A stretch of 64,000 bases of DNA from Verrucomicrobiota bacterium (lineage in GTDB: Bacteria; Verrucomicrobiota; Verrucomicrobiia; Limisphaerales; UBA11320). Both the position numbers and the translations under genes were made by a program. Numbering within the stretch: the stretch's first letter is position 1; every line of letters starts with the position of its first letter. The notes under the pieces were generated by a model that ran no database searches, was not told the origin of the DNA, and was given only the letters and a program-made list of their open reading frames with translations. Location of the stretch: assembly GCA_016199985.1 (NCBI GenBank), contig JACQFQ010000023.1, positions 1 through 64,000 on the forward strand. Reading direction: 5' to 3'. Shown piece by piece: positions 34,695-43,897 of this stretch.

Positions 34695-34801
34695 ACAAGT
34701 TCCGCAAGAGGGTTGCCCCATTGCTGGAAGGACACGAGAAACGCGACGCCCAGACGGCGCCGGTCTGGGGAACGACGCCCTGGAGCGCGGCGTCGATTCG
34801 G

Positions 34802-35290
34802 TCATGGCGATTGAACGATCCTGAAGAAGCCGTGGATTGCGTTGCGGGACAGCACTCGTTCGATTTCGATCCTGTCACCGCTTTCGAACTGATCGCTTGT
34901 TTCCCAGCGCCACAGGAGAGTCACTGCCGTTGTGAAGCTCCAGAAAGTCAGGCTCCGTCTTGGAACTCGCCAGCCATTCGTTGATTTTGAGTTGAGCGGG
35001 ATTCCCAAGCGCAACCGATCGATTGGAGCCATCAGGCGTCGGCTCGCACAACCGCCAGGGCCCGTTGCCGTCGGGAAGACGCCCCAGAGAATACCCTTCG
35101 ACCTGAAGTCCGAACGTCAGCTCATCCAGCAAGGCATGGCCGCTGTCGCCGGAAGCGCGGAGCTCAATGCGTTCGCCCTCGGCGCTGAGGTTGAATCCCG
35201 TCTGCAGCGCGTCGTTGGGGATGCCCCGTTTTCCGCCCGGAGCCGCGCAGTAGACCCGAAGGAATCCCTGCGCGCTGATCCTCGTTCCCG
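34802..35290 (-). pseudogene. remnant of a lamin-tail-domain surface-protein gene
   Basis: On the minus strand the trace reads GFLRVYCAAPGGKRGIPNDA, then FNLSAEGERIELRASGDSGH, VEGYSLGRLPDGNGPWRLC, and LKINEWLASSKTEPDFLELH: two lamin-tail domains in one frame (35280 to about 34900). It then shifts frame into WETSDQFES and a normal C-terminal end, RNAIHGFFRIVQSP, stopping at 34802. No start codon or signal peptide is found, and upstream frames are closed. The gene has lost its front, and an indel or deletion separates the last lamin-tail domain from the C-terminus. I see no gene from 35291 to 35562. Confidence 0.65.
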
Positions 35291-35562
35291 ATCATTTGCA
35301 GGAATCGAGCCTCACGAGACGAGTGGATTCACGCGGGACACCGGGTGCGATTGCTCAAACGGCAAGGGCGGAGGAAACCTGGAACCATAGCGACCTCGAT
35401 GGGGCAGAAGCCGACGCCTTTCACCAGAACGCGGCTGGACCTGGACGGAGGGGGTTTGCTTCATCCCTGGGGGATACGGCCAATTCAGCGCGTGTCTCTC
35501 AGGGGGCCGCTGGGCTGGGGAGACACCCGATGAATCTTGATTCCAGCCGACGCCCCGAGGGC

Positions 35563-36825
35563 TTACGACGCGCGAGGCTTGAGACAGATGGCGTTGGGCC
35601 TTTCCGGGGAAGTCGCGGAATCGCGGATCGGCGACTCCGACTCATTGACGCGCACCCGGCTCGCCAGCCAGACGCTGACGAGAGCGGCGGCCACGGCGAG
35701 CCAGCCGAGCCAGTGAAAATGCGCCAGCTCTCCGGACGGCCCGATGCTCACGATATAGCCGCCGATGCTCGAGGTGATGCCCATCGCAAGGTCGCGCGCG
35801 CAACCGCTCAAGCTCATGAAGGCGCCGCGGCGCGAAGCGGGGACGGCCAGGGTCATGATCGCCTGTCCCGGCACGAAGCGCCCGCTTGCGAACACAAAAA
35901 ACGCGCCGCCCGAGACCAGCACCGCCCAAACCGGAATCCGGCCCGAATGCGTGATAAAAAGCGTCACGACGCAGGCCACGGCGACCAAAACGGAGAAAAC
36001 GCGGAAGCGTCCGAACCGATCCGCCAGCCTGCCGACAAGCGGCGCTGTGAAGACCGTCAGCACACCTCCCGTGAAATAGACGAGGAATAGGTCGCGTTCC
36101 GGCAGCCCCGCGTTGTGAACGAGATAAGGCGACAGCAATGGAATCACGCTGAAGTGGCCCACCACCATCGCCGTCATGAAGAGCAGCGCCCGTCCCGCGT
36201 TGGAGTCGCGAAGCAGTTCGGCGAACGCCCGCGTTGCCGAGCGGTTGCCGTCGCGCAGATGTCCGTGGAGCGCCGGCAGGCGTTGGAACGCTATCGTCCA
36301 CACAACGCCAGCAATCGCCGCCAGGAGGAAGAAGGGGGCCTCCCATCGCAGCTGCTGGGCGAGCTTGAGCCCAAAAGGAATGCCCACCGCCGCGGCCACG
36401 GAAAAAGCCGTCATCACGATCCCAACCCCCGCCGCCCGGCGCTCCGCCGGGACGACGTCGCTGATGATCGCCATCACGATCGCCGTGGATATTCCGCCAA
36501 ACGCGCCGCTCAACGCCCGCGCCGCGAGGAGCGCCGCGGCGTTTTGGGAGAGCGCGCAAGCCAGCGTGCCCATGACGAATCCAGCGTAGGCCAGCAGCAG
36601 CACTTTTCGGCGATCGAAGCGGTCAATGAACGGCGCGGCCAGCAGCCCCACCACCCCGGAGCTGATTGTGTAGGCCGCCACCAGCGCGCTGAAACGTCCC
36701 GGCCCGAGGCTCAGGTCGCGCATCAGCTGCGGGCCCAGCGGCATCATGATCATGAAATCCATGATGTGGGTGAACTGCACCGCCGCGAGCAGCAGCAGGA
36801 GCGAGCGTTCGGAAAGGCGATTCAT
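35563..36825 (-). CDS. MFS transporter (DHA1 type), last gene of the efflux operon
   Basis: 420 residues from the ATG at 36825, which overlaps the stop of the RND gene (ATGA). About twelve spans are present: HIMDFMIMMPLGPQLMRDL at the front, the motif-A loop AAPFIDRFDRRKVLL, and the second-half loop GRLADRFGRFRV. This fits the drug/proton antiporter family, close to the AraJ/Bcr style. Translational coupling to an RND pump suggests both respond to the same toxic compound. One possibility is that MFS moves it to the periplasm and RND moves it out of the cell. Confidence 0.85.
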   Translation of the reverse strand: MNRLSERSLLLLLAAVQFTHIMDFMIMMPLGPQLMRDLSLGPGRFSALVAAYTISSGVVGLLAAPFIDRFDRRKVLLLAYAGFVMGTLACALSQNAAALLAARALSGAFGGISTAIVMAIISDVVPAERRAAGVGIVMTAFSVAAAVGIPFGLKLAQQLRWEAPFFLLAAIAGVVWTIAFQRLPALHGHLRDGNRSATRAFAELLRDSNAGRALLFMTAMVVGHFSVIPLLSPYLVHNAGLPERDLFLVYFTGGVLTVFTAPLVGRLADRFGRFRVFSVLVAVACVVTLFITHSGRIPVWAVLVSGGAFFVFASGRFVPGQAIMTLAVPASRRGAFMSLSGCARDLAMGITSSIGGYIVSIGPSGELAHFHWLGWLAVAAALVSVWLASRVRVNESESPIRDSATSPERPNAICLKPRAS

Positions 36826-39800
36826 CGTTGCTTCTCCTGATCTGGGCTCGATTCGGCGAACAGCTCCCCGTTGCGCCATCCGCCGCCCAGCGCCTTGATC
36901 AGCTGAACGGACGCGATGAGACGCTGTCCCGCAAGCTGGGCATTCGCGCGCTCGGCCGAGAGCGCCTCGCGGCTGGCGTCCACGACTTCAAGGTAGCTGA
37001 CGATCCCGGAACGATAACGATCCGTGGCGAGATCGGCGGCGCGGCGGGCGCTGACGACCGCCCGCTGTTGAGCGGATGCCTGATTCATCAAGTGACGAAT
37101 GCCTGAAAGGCTGTTCTCCACTTCGCCAAACGCAACCAGAATCCGCTGCCGATAGCGCGCGACGGATTCCTGGTAGGCGGCTTGCGAGCGTTTGTAGTTC
37201 GCGCGATTGCGTCCGCCCGCGAAGAGGGGCAAGGACAGGCTGGGGCCGATGGACCAGACGTGGCTGTCCCATTTGAATAGCGAATCCACGTCGGCGCTGA
37301 CGTAGCCGCCCGAGCCCGTCAGCGTCAGCACAGGAAAAAACGCGGCTTTGGCGGCGCCGATGCGGGAGTTGGCCGACGCCAGCTGGCGTTCCGCTTCGGC
37401 GACATCGGGCCGTCGCTCCAGCAAGTCGGCCGGCAGGCCAGCGGGAATGGCAGGCGGCTGGGGATTCCAATTGTTGGTCCCGGTCGCCGTAACGCGAAAC
37501 GAAGCCGGGTTGCTGCCGACCAGAATGGCGATTGCGTTTTCCAGCTCCGCGCGCCGGCGGGCGAGCGCCGCGGCTTCCGCCTCGGTCGCCGCAAACTCGG
37601 TTTCGGCGCGAACGATGTCGAGCTCGTTGCCGATGCCGCCGTCAAACCGGCTGCGCACCAGTCGCACCTGCTCCTGCCGCAAACCGACCGTGCCGGCGAC
37701 GGTCGCGATCTCGGCGTCGAGCGCGCGCAGCGCAAAATAGTTTTGCGCCACATCGGCCTGGTGCGTCAGCAGCACGTTCTGGAAAGCGGCGAACGACGCC
37801 TGCGCGTCAGCCCGAGCCCCTTCAAAGCCGCGCCGCACGCGTCCCCACAAATCAATCTCGTAGCTCAGGTCAAGCGGCGCGCGGAAGCTATTGGCCGTGA
37901 CGCCTCCGAAGCTGGGCACTTGATTGGGCGAGTAGCGTTGACGGGTGAAGCTCGGATCCAGATTCAAGCTGGGCAACAACTCGCCTCGCGCCACGCGAGC
38001 CACGGCGCGGGCCTGATCCACGCGAGCCACGGCGGCCTTAAGCTCTTGATTGGCCCGCAGCCCCAGCGATTCGAGCTCATTCAGCCCGGCGTCATCAAAG
38101 ATTCCCCACCAATCTCCCTTCGGGACGTTGTCGAGCGGGCGGCCCTCCTTCCAAGCGCCCAGTTCGACCGCTTTGTAAGTCGCGGGAACAGAGTTCGTGG
38201 GCTGCCTGTAGTCCGGGCCAACGGTCCACCAACCCGCCTGGGCGGAGGAAACAGTGAGCAACAGCGTCAAAGCGGCGATTCCTGCCGTCGCTCCCGCGCC
38301 GCCGAGGGTCGGACCCCGCGTCTCCGGCGCGGGCTGAGCGCCTCTCTTCAGGCCCAGCTTCATCAACGCGACGTAGAACACAGGCGTCAGGAACAAACCA
38401 AACAGCGTCACGCCGATCATGCCGGAGAACACGGCGACGCCCATCGCCTGGCGCATCTCCGCGCCGGCGCCGCGCGCGATCACGAGCGGAAAGACTCCCG
38501 CGATGAACGCAATAGAGGTCATCAGAATGGGCCGGAGGCGGAGACGGCTGGCTTCGATGACAGCCTGGAAGGGCGGCAAGCCCTCGTCCTGCTTGTGCTT
38601 GGCGAATTCGACGATGAGGATCGCGTTCTTGCACGCGAGACCGACAAGCACGATGAGACCGATCTGCGTGAAGATGTTGTTGTCGCCGCCTTTGAGCCAC
38701 ACGCCGCCGATGGCGAAGAGCAGGCACATGGGCACAATGAGGATGATCGCGAGCGGCAGGCGAAAACTTTCGTATTGCGCCGCGAGCACGAGAAACACGA
38801 GCAGCAGGCAGAGCGGATAAACATAGATCGCGGTATTGCCGGCGAGGATGCGTTGATACGTCAGCTCCGTCCATTCGAAGGCCGCGCCCTTCGGCAGGTT
38901 TTCATTGGCGAGCCGCGCCATGAGCGATTCGGCCTGGCCCGAACTGAAGCCGGGCGCGGGACCGCCGTTGATTTCGGCGGCGGGATAGCCGTTGTAGCGC
39001 ATGGCGCGATCCGGGCCGTGTGTGTCCGTGACCTTCACCAAGGCGCCGAGCGGGACCATCTGCCCTTTCGCGTTGCGCGTCTTGAGGCGGGTGATGTCCT
39101 CGGCCCGATCGCGAAACTGCGCGTCGGCTTGCGCGATGACTTGATAGGTCCGGCCAAACCGGTTGAAGTCGTTCACATAGAGCGAGCCGAGATAGATCTG
39201 CATCGTCTCGAAGAGGTTTTGCAACGGAACGCCCTGCTGCTTGGCCTTCACGCGGTCGATGTCGGCGTCCAGCTGAGGCACATTGACGGTGAAGGTCGAA
39301 AACACGCCGCCCAGACCGGGAGTCTGATAGCTCTTGCCCACGATGGCCTGCGCGTTTTGATACAGCGCGTCGTATCCCAGGTCGGCGCGGTCTTCGATGA
39401 ACAGCTTGAAACCGCCGATGGCGCCGAGGCCCATCACTGGCGGCGGCGGCACCGCGAGAATGAACGCCTCCTGGATGCCGCCGAACTGTTGGTTCAACGC
39501 CGCGGCGATCGCCGGGCCGCTGAGGCTGGGCGCTTTGCGCTCGTCAAAGGGCTTCAGCCCGAAAAAGACAATGCCGGCGTTGGGCGCGACACTGAACCCG
39601 CTGATGCTCAATCCAGGAAACGCCACGGCGTCCTGCACGCCGGGTTGCTTCAATCCAAGGTCGGACATCCGGCGGATGACAGCCTCGGTGCGGTCCAGCG
39701 AGGCGCCGTCGGGCAATTGCGCGAAGGCGACGAGATACTGCTTGTCCTGCGTCGGAACAAAGCCGGTGGGCACTTTGTTAAAACTCCACCCGGTGAGCAA

Positions 39801-41477
39801 CACGAGTCCGCCATAGGCAATGAGGACGATCGCGCTCTTGCGTAGCACCGTTCCAACGCCGGCGGAATACTTGTCGCCCGACCAGGCGAAGAAACGATTG
39901 AACGGACCGAAGAACCAACCCAGGGCCTTTTCCATCACGCGAGCAAACCCATCCTTCGGCGCGCTGTGCCCCTGGAGCAACACGGCGCAAAGCGCGGGAG
40001 AAAGGGTCAGGGAGTTGAACGCGGAAATGACGGTTGATATGGCGATGGTGATGGCGAATTGCTTGTAGAACTGTCCGGTGAGGCCGCTGATGAACGCCGT
40101 CGGTATGAACACCGCGCAAAGCACCAGCGCCGTCGCGACGATCGGGCTTGTGACCTCGCTCATGGCGCGCTTGGCGGCGTCCGGCGGCGACAGCCCCAGG
40201 GCGATGTTGCGCTCCACGTTTTCGACGACCACGATCGCGTCGTCCACCACGATGCCGATGGCCAGCACCAAGCCGAACAGCGAAAGGTTGTTGATGGAAA
40301 AGCCGCAAGCCATCATCACGGCGAATGTGCCGACGAGGGACACCGGCACCGCCGCCAGAGGGATGATCGACGCGCGCCACGTCTGGAGAAAGAGGATGAC
40401 GACAAGGACCACGAGCAGCGTCGCCTCCAGGAGAGTGTGAACCACCGCCTCAATCGAATGCCGCACAAACACAGTGGGGTCATACACGACGGAATAGTCC
40501 ACGCCGTCGGGAAAATTCCTCTTCAACTCATCCATTGTGCTCCGGACGTTCGCGGAGAGTTGGAGGGCATTGGCGCCCGGCGCTTGAAAGATGGGCAGGG
40601 CCACCGCGGTCTGGTTGTTCAGCAGGGAGCGCAGCGAGTAGCTGCCCGCGCTGAGCTCGAGGCGCGCCACGTCTTTCAGCAGCGTCTTTTCGCCATTCGG
40701 GCCTGTCTTCACGATGATCTGGCCGAATTCCTCGGTGGAAACCAGCCGGCCCTTCGCGTTGATCTGCAACTCGAAATCCATGGGTTTGCCCACCGGTTGC
40801 TGACCGATCGCGCCGGCGGCCACTTGCGTGTTTTGCTCGCGAATGGCGGTCACCACGTCGCTGGCGGTGAGGTTCCGGGCGGCGACTTTGTCGGGGTTGA
40901 GCCAAACGCGCATCGCGTAATCGCCCGAGCCAAAAACCTCCACGTCGCCCGCTCCCGGTATTCGCGCCAACACATCCTTCACCTGCAGCGTCGCGTAATT
41001 GCGAAGATAAACTTCGTCGTAGCGGCCGGTCGGCGAAAACAGGTGGACAACCAGGGTGAGGTCGGGGGATTGCTTTGTCGTCGTGACGCCGAGACGCCGG
41101 ACTTCCTCCGGCAGCTTCGGCAACGACTGCGAAACGCGGTTTTGCACCTGCACCTGCACCTGCGCCTTGTCGATGTCGGCGCCGAGCTTGAAGGTCACCG
41201 TCAACGTCATCACGCCGTCGCTTGTGGCCTGGGAGAACATGTAGAGCGAGTCCTCGACGCCGTTGATGGCCTGCTCCAAAGGCGACGCGACCGTTTCGGC
41301 GATGGTCTTGGGATTCGCGCCGGGATAGGTGGCGCGCACGACAATGGTGGGCGGCACCACCTCGGGGTATTCGCTGATGGGGAGCCGCCACATCGCGATC
41401 AACCCCACAAGGAAGATCATGATGGAGAGGACGCCGGCGAAGATCGGACGGCGGATGAAGAAGTGCGAAAAGTTCAT
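36822..41477 (-). CDS. RND multidrug pump (HAE1/AcrB type) fused to an outer-membrane factor (NodT/OprM type)
   Basis: 1551 residues in one frame. Residues 1 to about 1045 are a complete AcrB-like permease, with IRRPIFAGVLSIMIFLVGL at the front, GLVLAIGIVVDDAIVVVENVER in span 4 (the proton-relay Asp pair), and GLACKNAILIVEFAK in span 10. A 20-residue hydrophobic linker (about 1062-1081, AALTLLLTVSSAQA) then leads into an outer-membrane factor from residue 1082. That part has GPDYRQP, two coiled-coil/beta repeats (LDLSYEIDLWGRVRR, SLPLFAGGRNRANY) and LLERRPDVAEAERQL. The linker resembles a signal peptide ending in AQA. It would carry the second part to the periplasm and might be cut. The typical lipobox Cys is absent. 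The adaptor is encoded just upstream. Confidence 0.9.
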   Translation of the reverse strand: MNFSHFFIRRPIFAGVLSIMIFLVGLIAMWRLPISEYPEVVPPTIVVRATYPGANPKTIAETVASPLEQAINGVEDSLYMFSQATSDGVMTLTVTFKLGADIDKAQVQVQVQNRVSQSLPKLPEEVRRLGVTTTKQSPDLTLVVHLFSPTGRYDEVYLRNYATLQVKDVLARIPGAGDVEVFGSGDYAMRVWLNPDKVAARNLTASDVVTAIREQNTQVAAGAIGQQPVGKPMDFELQINAKGRLVSTEEFGQIIVKTGPNGEKTLLKDVARLELSAGSYSLRSLLNNQTAVALPIFQAPGANALQLSANVRSTMDELKRNFPDGVDYSVVYDPTVFVRHSIEAVVHTLLEATLLVVLVVILFLQTWRASIIPLAAVPVSLVGTFAVMMACGFSINNLSLFGLVLAIGIVVDDAIVVVENVERNIALGLSPPDAAKRAMSEVTSPIVATALVLCAVFIPTAFISGLTGQFYKQFAITIAISTVISAFNSLTLSPALCAVLLQGHSAPKDGFARVMEKALGWFFGPFNRFFAWSGDKYSAGVGTVLRKSAIVLIAYGGLVLLTGWSFNKVPTGFVPTQDKQYLVAFAQLPDGASLDRTEAVIRRMSDLGLKQPGVQDAVAFPGLSISGFSVAPNAGIVFFGLKPFDERKAPSLSGPAIAAALNQQFGGIQEAFILAVPPPPVMGLGAIGGFKLFIEDRADLGYDALYQNAQAIVGKSYQTPGLGGVFSTFTVNVPQLDADIDRVKAKQQGVPLQNLFETMQIYLGSLYVNDFNRFGRTYQVIAQADAQFRDRAEDITRLKTRNAKGQMVPLGALVKVTDTHGPDRAMRYNGYPAAEINGGPAPGFSSGQAESLMARLANENLPKGAAFEWTELTYQRILAGNTAIYVYPLCLLLVFLVLAAQYESFRLPLAIILIVPMCLLFAIGGVWLKGGDNNIFTQIGLIVLVGLACKNAILIVEFAKHKQDEGLPPFQAVIEASRLRLRPILMTSIAFIAGVFPLVIARGAGAEMRQAMGVAVFSGMIGVTLFGLFLTPVFYVALMKLGLKRGAQPAPETRGPTLGGAGATAGIAALTLLLTVSSAQAGWWTVGPDYRQPTNSVPATYKAVELGAWKEGRPLDNVPKGDWWGIFDDAGLNELESLGLRANQELKAAVARVDQARAVARVARGELLPSLNLDPSFTRQRYSPNQVPSFGGVTANSFRAPLDLSYEIDLWGRVRRGFEGARADAQASFAAFQNVLLTHQADVAQNYFALRALDAEIATVAGTVGLRQEQVRLVRSRFDGGIGNELDIVRAETEFAATEAEAAALARRRAELENAIAILVGSNPASFRVTATGTNNWNPQPPAIPAGLPADLLERRPDVAEAERQLASANSRIGAAKAAFFPVLTLTGSGGYVSADVDSLFKWDSHVWSIGPSLSLPLFAGGRNRANYKRSQAAYQESVARYRQRILVAFGEVENSLSGIRHLMNQASAQQRAVVSARRAADLATDRYRSGIVSYLEVVDASREALSAERANAQLAGQRLIASVQLIKALGGGWRNGELFAESSPDQEKQR

Positions 41478-41566
41478 GTTTTCTTTCGGTGTGTTGGTCG
41501 AGGCGACAAGGCCCCTGCTTTTCCGTCTCGATAAGCGCGCTCGGATGTTCGGCTGCCCCGACGCGA

Positions 41567-42745
41567 TCAGCGCTTAACAACTTTCAGGCTGCCGGGGCGC
41601 GGCGCTTCCTCCTGCGGTGTCACGGGCATTCCGGGGCGAACCCTTTGGAGCCCGTTGACCACGATTTGCTGGCCCGCCTCGATGCCGGAGCGAACGATGC
41701 GCTTGCCATCAACGACCGGACCGAGGGTCACCACTTGGTAGGCCACCGTGTTGGTCGGCGTGAGGGAGAGCACGTATTTTTGCGCCTGATCGGTGCCGAC
41801 CGCGCTCTCCGCCACGAGCAACGCGGAATGGCGCTCGCTCAAAGGGACTCGGATGCGCGCAAAAAGTCCCGGCACGATGCGCCCGTCGCCATTCGGAAAC
41901 ACGGCCCGCAACAGAATGCTGCCCGTGTTTGCGTCGAGCCGGTTATCGAACGATTCAATGTAGCCCTGATGCGGGAACGCTTGTTCGTCGGCAAGCTCCA
42001 GTTGGACGGGAACCTTGCCGTGGTCGTTCGTTTCCAGCTTCCTGGCCCGAGTCAACGCGTTAAACTTCAGGAGCGTGTCTTCATCCACGTCGGCGTGCAC
42101 ATAGATCGGATCCACCGAAACGATGGTCGTGAGCAGCGTCGTCGCCCCGGGAACGCCGCTGACGTAGTTGCCTTCTGTTTGAAACGCCCGGCTGACCCTT
42201 CCGCCAATCGGCGCGCGGACCTGCGTGTGCTCAAGGTCGAGCTTGACGAAGTCCCTGGCCGCCTCCGCCGCGAGCAGCGCGGCTTTCGCCTCCTGGAAGC
42301 GCGCCACACGCGCATCGGCCTCCTCGGTGGAAATGGCCTTGTTCGCCAGCAGTTGCGCCGTGCGGTCGGCCTCGCGCCTGGAATTGTCCAGTTGCACTTT
42401 GGCTCGCGCGGCTTCGGCCTGCCGTCGGTCGAATTCCGCCTGGTGCCACCGGGGATCAATCACGAAAAGCACGTCGCCCTTCTTCACCAGTTGCCCCGAC
42501 TGAAAACCCAGTTCCTGGATGTAACCGGAAACGCGCGGGCGGACCTCGACGGATTCCACGGGCTCAGTCCGGCCCGTGAATTCATCCCACTCGACAATGT
42601 CCTTTTGCTCAACCATCGCGACCGTTACGGAGGGCGGAGCCGGTTGGGGCTGCGCGACGCTCGGTCCGCATCCGGTGAACAAGAAAAGGGTCGCGCCCAG
42701 CGTGAAAACGGACAGAGCGAGGCGATCAATGCGTTGTGTTGTCAT
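41567..42745 (-). CDS. RND periplasmic adaptor lipoprotein (AcrA/MexA type)
   Basis: 392 residues. The lipobox FLFTGC (Cys about 26) marks it as a lipoprotein. The membrane-fusion layout is standard: VTVAMVEQKDIVEWDEFTGRTEPVESVEVRPRVSGYI in part (lipoyl half), a coiled-coil hairpin with DRRQAEAARAKVQLDNSRREAD in part, the second lipoyl half VRAPIGGRVSRAF, then the beta-barrel and membrane-proximal domains (GVQRVRPGMPVTP-like end). It links the pump to its outer-membrane channel. The gap to the pump gene is 89 bases, and the small gene upstream is 48 bases away. Confidence 0.92.
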   Translation of the reverse strand: MTTQRIDRLALSVFTLGATLFLFTGCGPSVAQPQPAPPSVTVAMVEQKDIVEWDEFTGRTEPVESVEVRPRVSGYIQELGFQSGQLVKKGDVLFVIDPRWHQAEFDRRQAEAARAKVQLDNSRREADRTAQLLANKAISTEEADARVARFQEAKAALLAAEAARDFVKLDLEHTQVRAPIGGRVSRAFQTEGNYVSGVPGATTLLTTIVSVDPIYVHADVDEDTLLKFNALTRARKLETNDHGKVPVQLELADEQAFPHQGYIESFDNRLDANTGSILLRAVFPNGDGRIVPGLFARIRVPLSERHSALLVAESAVGTDQAQKYVLSLTPTNTVAYQVVTLGPVVDGKRIVRSGIEAGQQIVVNGLQRVRPGMPVTPQEEAPRPGSLKVVKR

Positions 42746-42793
42746 AGCCTGATGATTTGAGTCTGCGGATTCGTCAATGGGGGGCCTTCCGCC

Positions 42794-43117
42794 TCAGGCC
42801 GCGCGCAACAGCGCCGAATTTGGTCGTCGAACCGATCGCTGGTGAGACGCCCACGCGGCGACGCCTTGAACTTTCTCCAGCGCCAGCGTCGGGAAAACCA
42901 AGTGCGGGAACCCTGTCTCCCAGGCGAGCGCCTCGGCTTCATTCAAGGCGAGACCCAGCAGCCGTTCGTGCCCTTCGAGCGTCCCGCGGGATTCGGCGAA
43001 GATGGTGGCCCTCGCCTGCTCGATCTGCGTCATCCGCTTGAGGCAAGCCGTGGGGCCGTGCTTTGTCAGGGTTGCTTGGGAGGGTCCGTTCTCTTGGGTG
43101 CTGCGATTTGCTTTCAT
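42794..43117 (-). CDS. small conserved-type hypothetical protein, first gene of the efflux operon
   Basis: 107 residues, soluble. The central part, ALNEAEALAWETGFPHLVFPTLALEKVQGVAAW, resembles a small helical protein seen in Verrucomicrobiota (recalled, not checked). Its start lies just behind the operator-like site at 43134-43153, and its stop is 48 bases before the adaptor gene. It is therefore probably the first gene transcribed under TetR control. Function unknown. Confidence 0.65.
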   Translation of the reverse strand: MKANRSTQENGPSQATLTKHGPTACLKRMTQIEQARATIFAESRGTLEGHERLLGLALNEAEALAWETGFPHLVFPTLALEKVQGVAAWASHQRSVRRPNSALLRAA

Positions 43118-43133
43118 AATTGATTGTTTTAAG

Positions 43134-43153
43134 TAGTTGTCTGTTTAGTCAAC
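43134..43153. promoter_or_regulatory. operator-like site for the efflux operon
   Basis: TAGTTGTCTGTTTAGTCAAC contains the dyad GTTG-N10-CAAC and shares the core TAGTTGnCTGTTTAGT with the site at 43847-43870. On the minus strand it includes TTGACT, a good -35 element, 30 bases before the start at 43117. Likely bound by the neighbouring TetR-family protein. Confidence 0.6.
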
Positions 43154-43171
43154 ATGGTCCACAAAATTTTT

Positions 43172-43786
43172 TTACGCCACCGCGGGCTGAGGCGCCTTCA
43201 CCCCCAGCAACTCGCGGGTGCCCTGAATGGCTTCACGAAAAACCTCCACGTTGTTCTGAATCCGGACCTGGGTGAGCAAGCCCTGATAGTAGGCGAACAG
43301 GATCCGCGCCTTGGCGGCCGCGTCAGGCGCGTGAATCAAGCCGGCCGCATGAGCGTCGCGGATGGTGGATTCGAGATACCTCCGCTTTTGATCGAGCATC
43401 CCTTGAATTGCCTTCTGCAGTTTATCCTCCTGCGTGCTCACTTCGGAGCCGAGGGAGAAAAGCGGACAACCCAGCGCGCACCCGCATTTGGCCTTGATTT
43501 CGGTTTGGATTCGCAGGCCAAAGTCGCAGTATCGCTCCAGGCGCTCGAGCGGCGGAATGGTCGGCGAAAAGATCGAGTCGAGCTCAGGTCTGCGCTTCTG
43601 CCACTCAGCGTCCAGCGCCGTCACAGCGAGGTCCGCCTTGGAATCAAAGAAGTAATAGAAGCTTCCCTTCTTGACGCCGGCCTTCGCGCAGATTTGATCA
43701 ATGGTCGTGCTGCCGTACGAGCCAGTCCATATCAGCTCGCCGACGGCTTCCATCAATCTTTGTTTTGCGTTACTGACGCGACCCAT
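43172..43786 (-). CDS. TetR/AcrR-family repressor of the efflux operon
   Basis: 204 residues. The N-terminal helix-turn-helix is typical: MEAVGELIWTGSYGSTTIDQI then AGVKKGSFYYFFDSKADLA. The C-terminal ligand domain has a CGCALGCPLFS stretch with three cysteines near 100-112, which could sense an oxidant or electrophile. The gene lies directly upstream of the efflux operon on the same strand, separated by the operator-like site at 43134. A second copy of the site lies upstream of its own start, so it probably represses both itself and the pump. Confidence 0.9.
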   Translation of the reverse strand: MGRVSNAKQRLMEAVGELIWTGSYGSTTIDQICAKAGVKKGSFYYFFDSKADLAVTALDAEWQKRRPELDSIFSPTIPPLERLERYCDFGLRIQTEIKAKCGCALGCPLFSLGSEVSTQEDKLQKAIQGMLDQKRRYLESTIRDAHAAGLIHAPDAAAKARILFAYYQGLLTQVRIQNNVEVFREAIQGTRELLGVKAPQPAVA

Positions 43787-43846
43787 AAACCTGATCTCTC
43801 TTTGTGTCTCAATTCAGCTTCTGGCCGAATGACGGGGTCAACTTAA

Positions 43847-43870
43847 GTTAACATACTAAACAGTCAACTA
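43847..43870. promoter_or_regulatory. operator-like site upstream of tetR
   Basis: Dyad GTTAAC-N10-GTCAAC; read on the minus strand it contains TAGTTGACTGTTTAGT, matching the site at 43134-43153 at 15 of 16 positions. It includes a TTGACT -35-like element 60-80 bases upstream of the tetR start, consistent with autoregulation. Confidence 0.6.
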
Positions 43871-43897
43871 TTATTTTCCGAATCTTCGGACCCGCTC

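Noticed and set aside
28829-34912. The shared GAACTGATCGCTTGTTTCCC-containing segment as a mobile repeat
   Set aside because: In both places it encodes WETSDQFES at the end of related genes, so it is homologous coding sequence rather than part of the palindromic element.
37743-39845. 700-codon plus frame opposite the RND fusion
   Set aside because: Antisense to a well-defined transporter; His/Arg-rich shadow composition.
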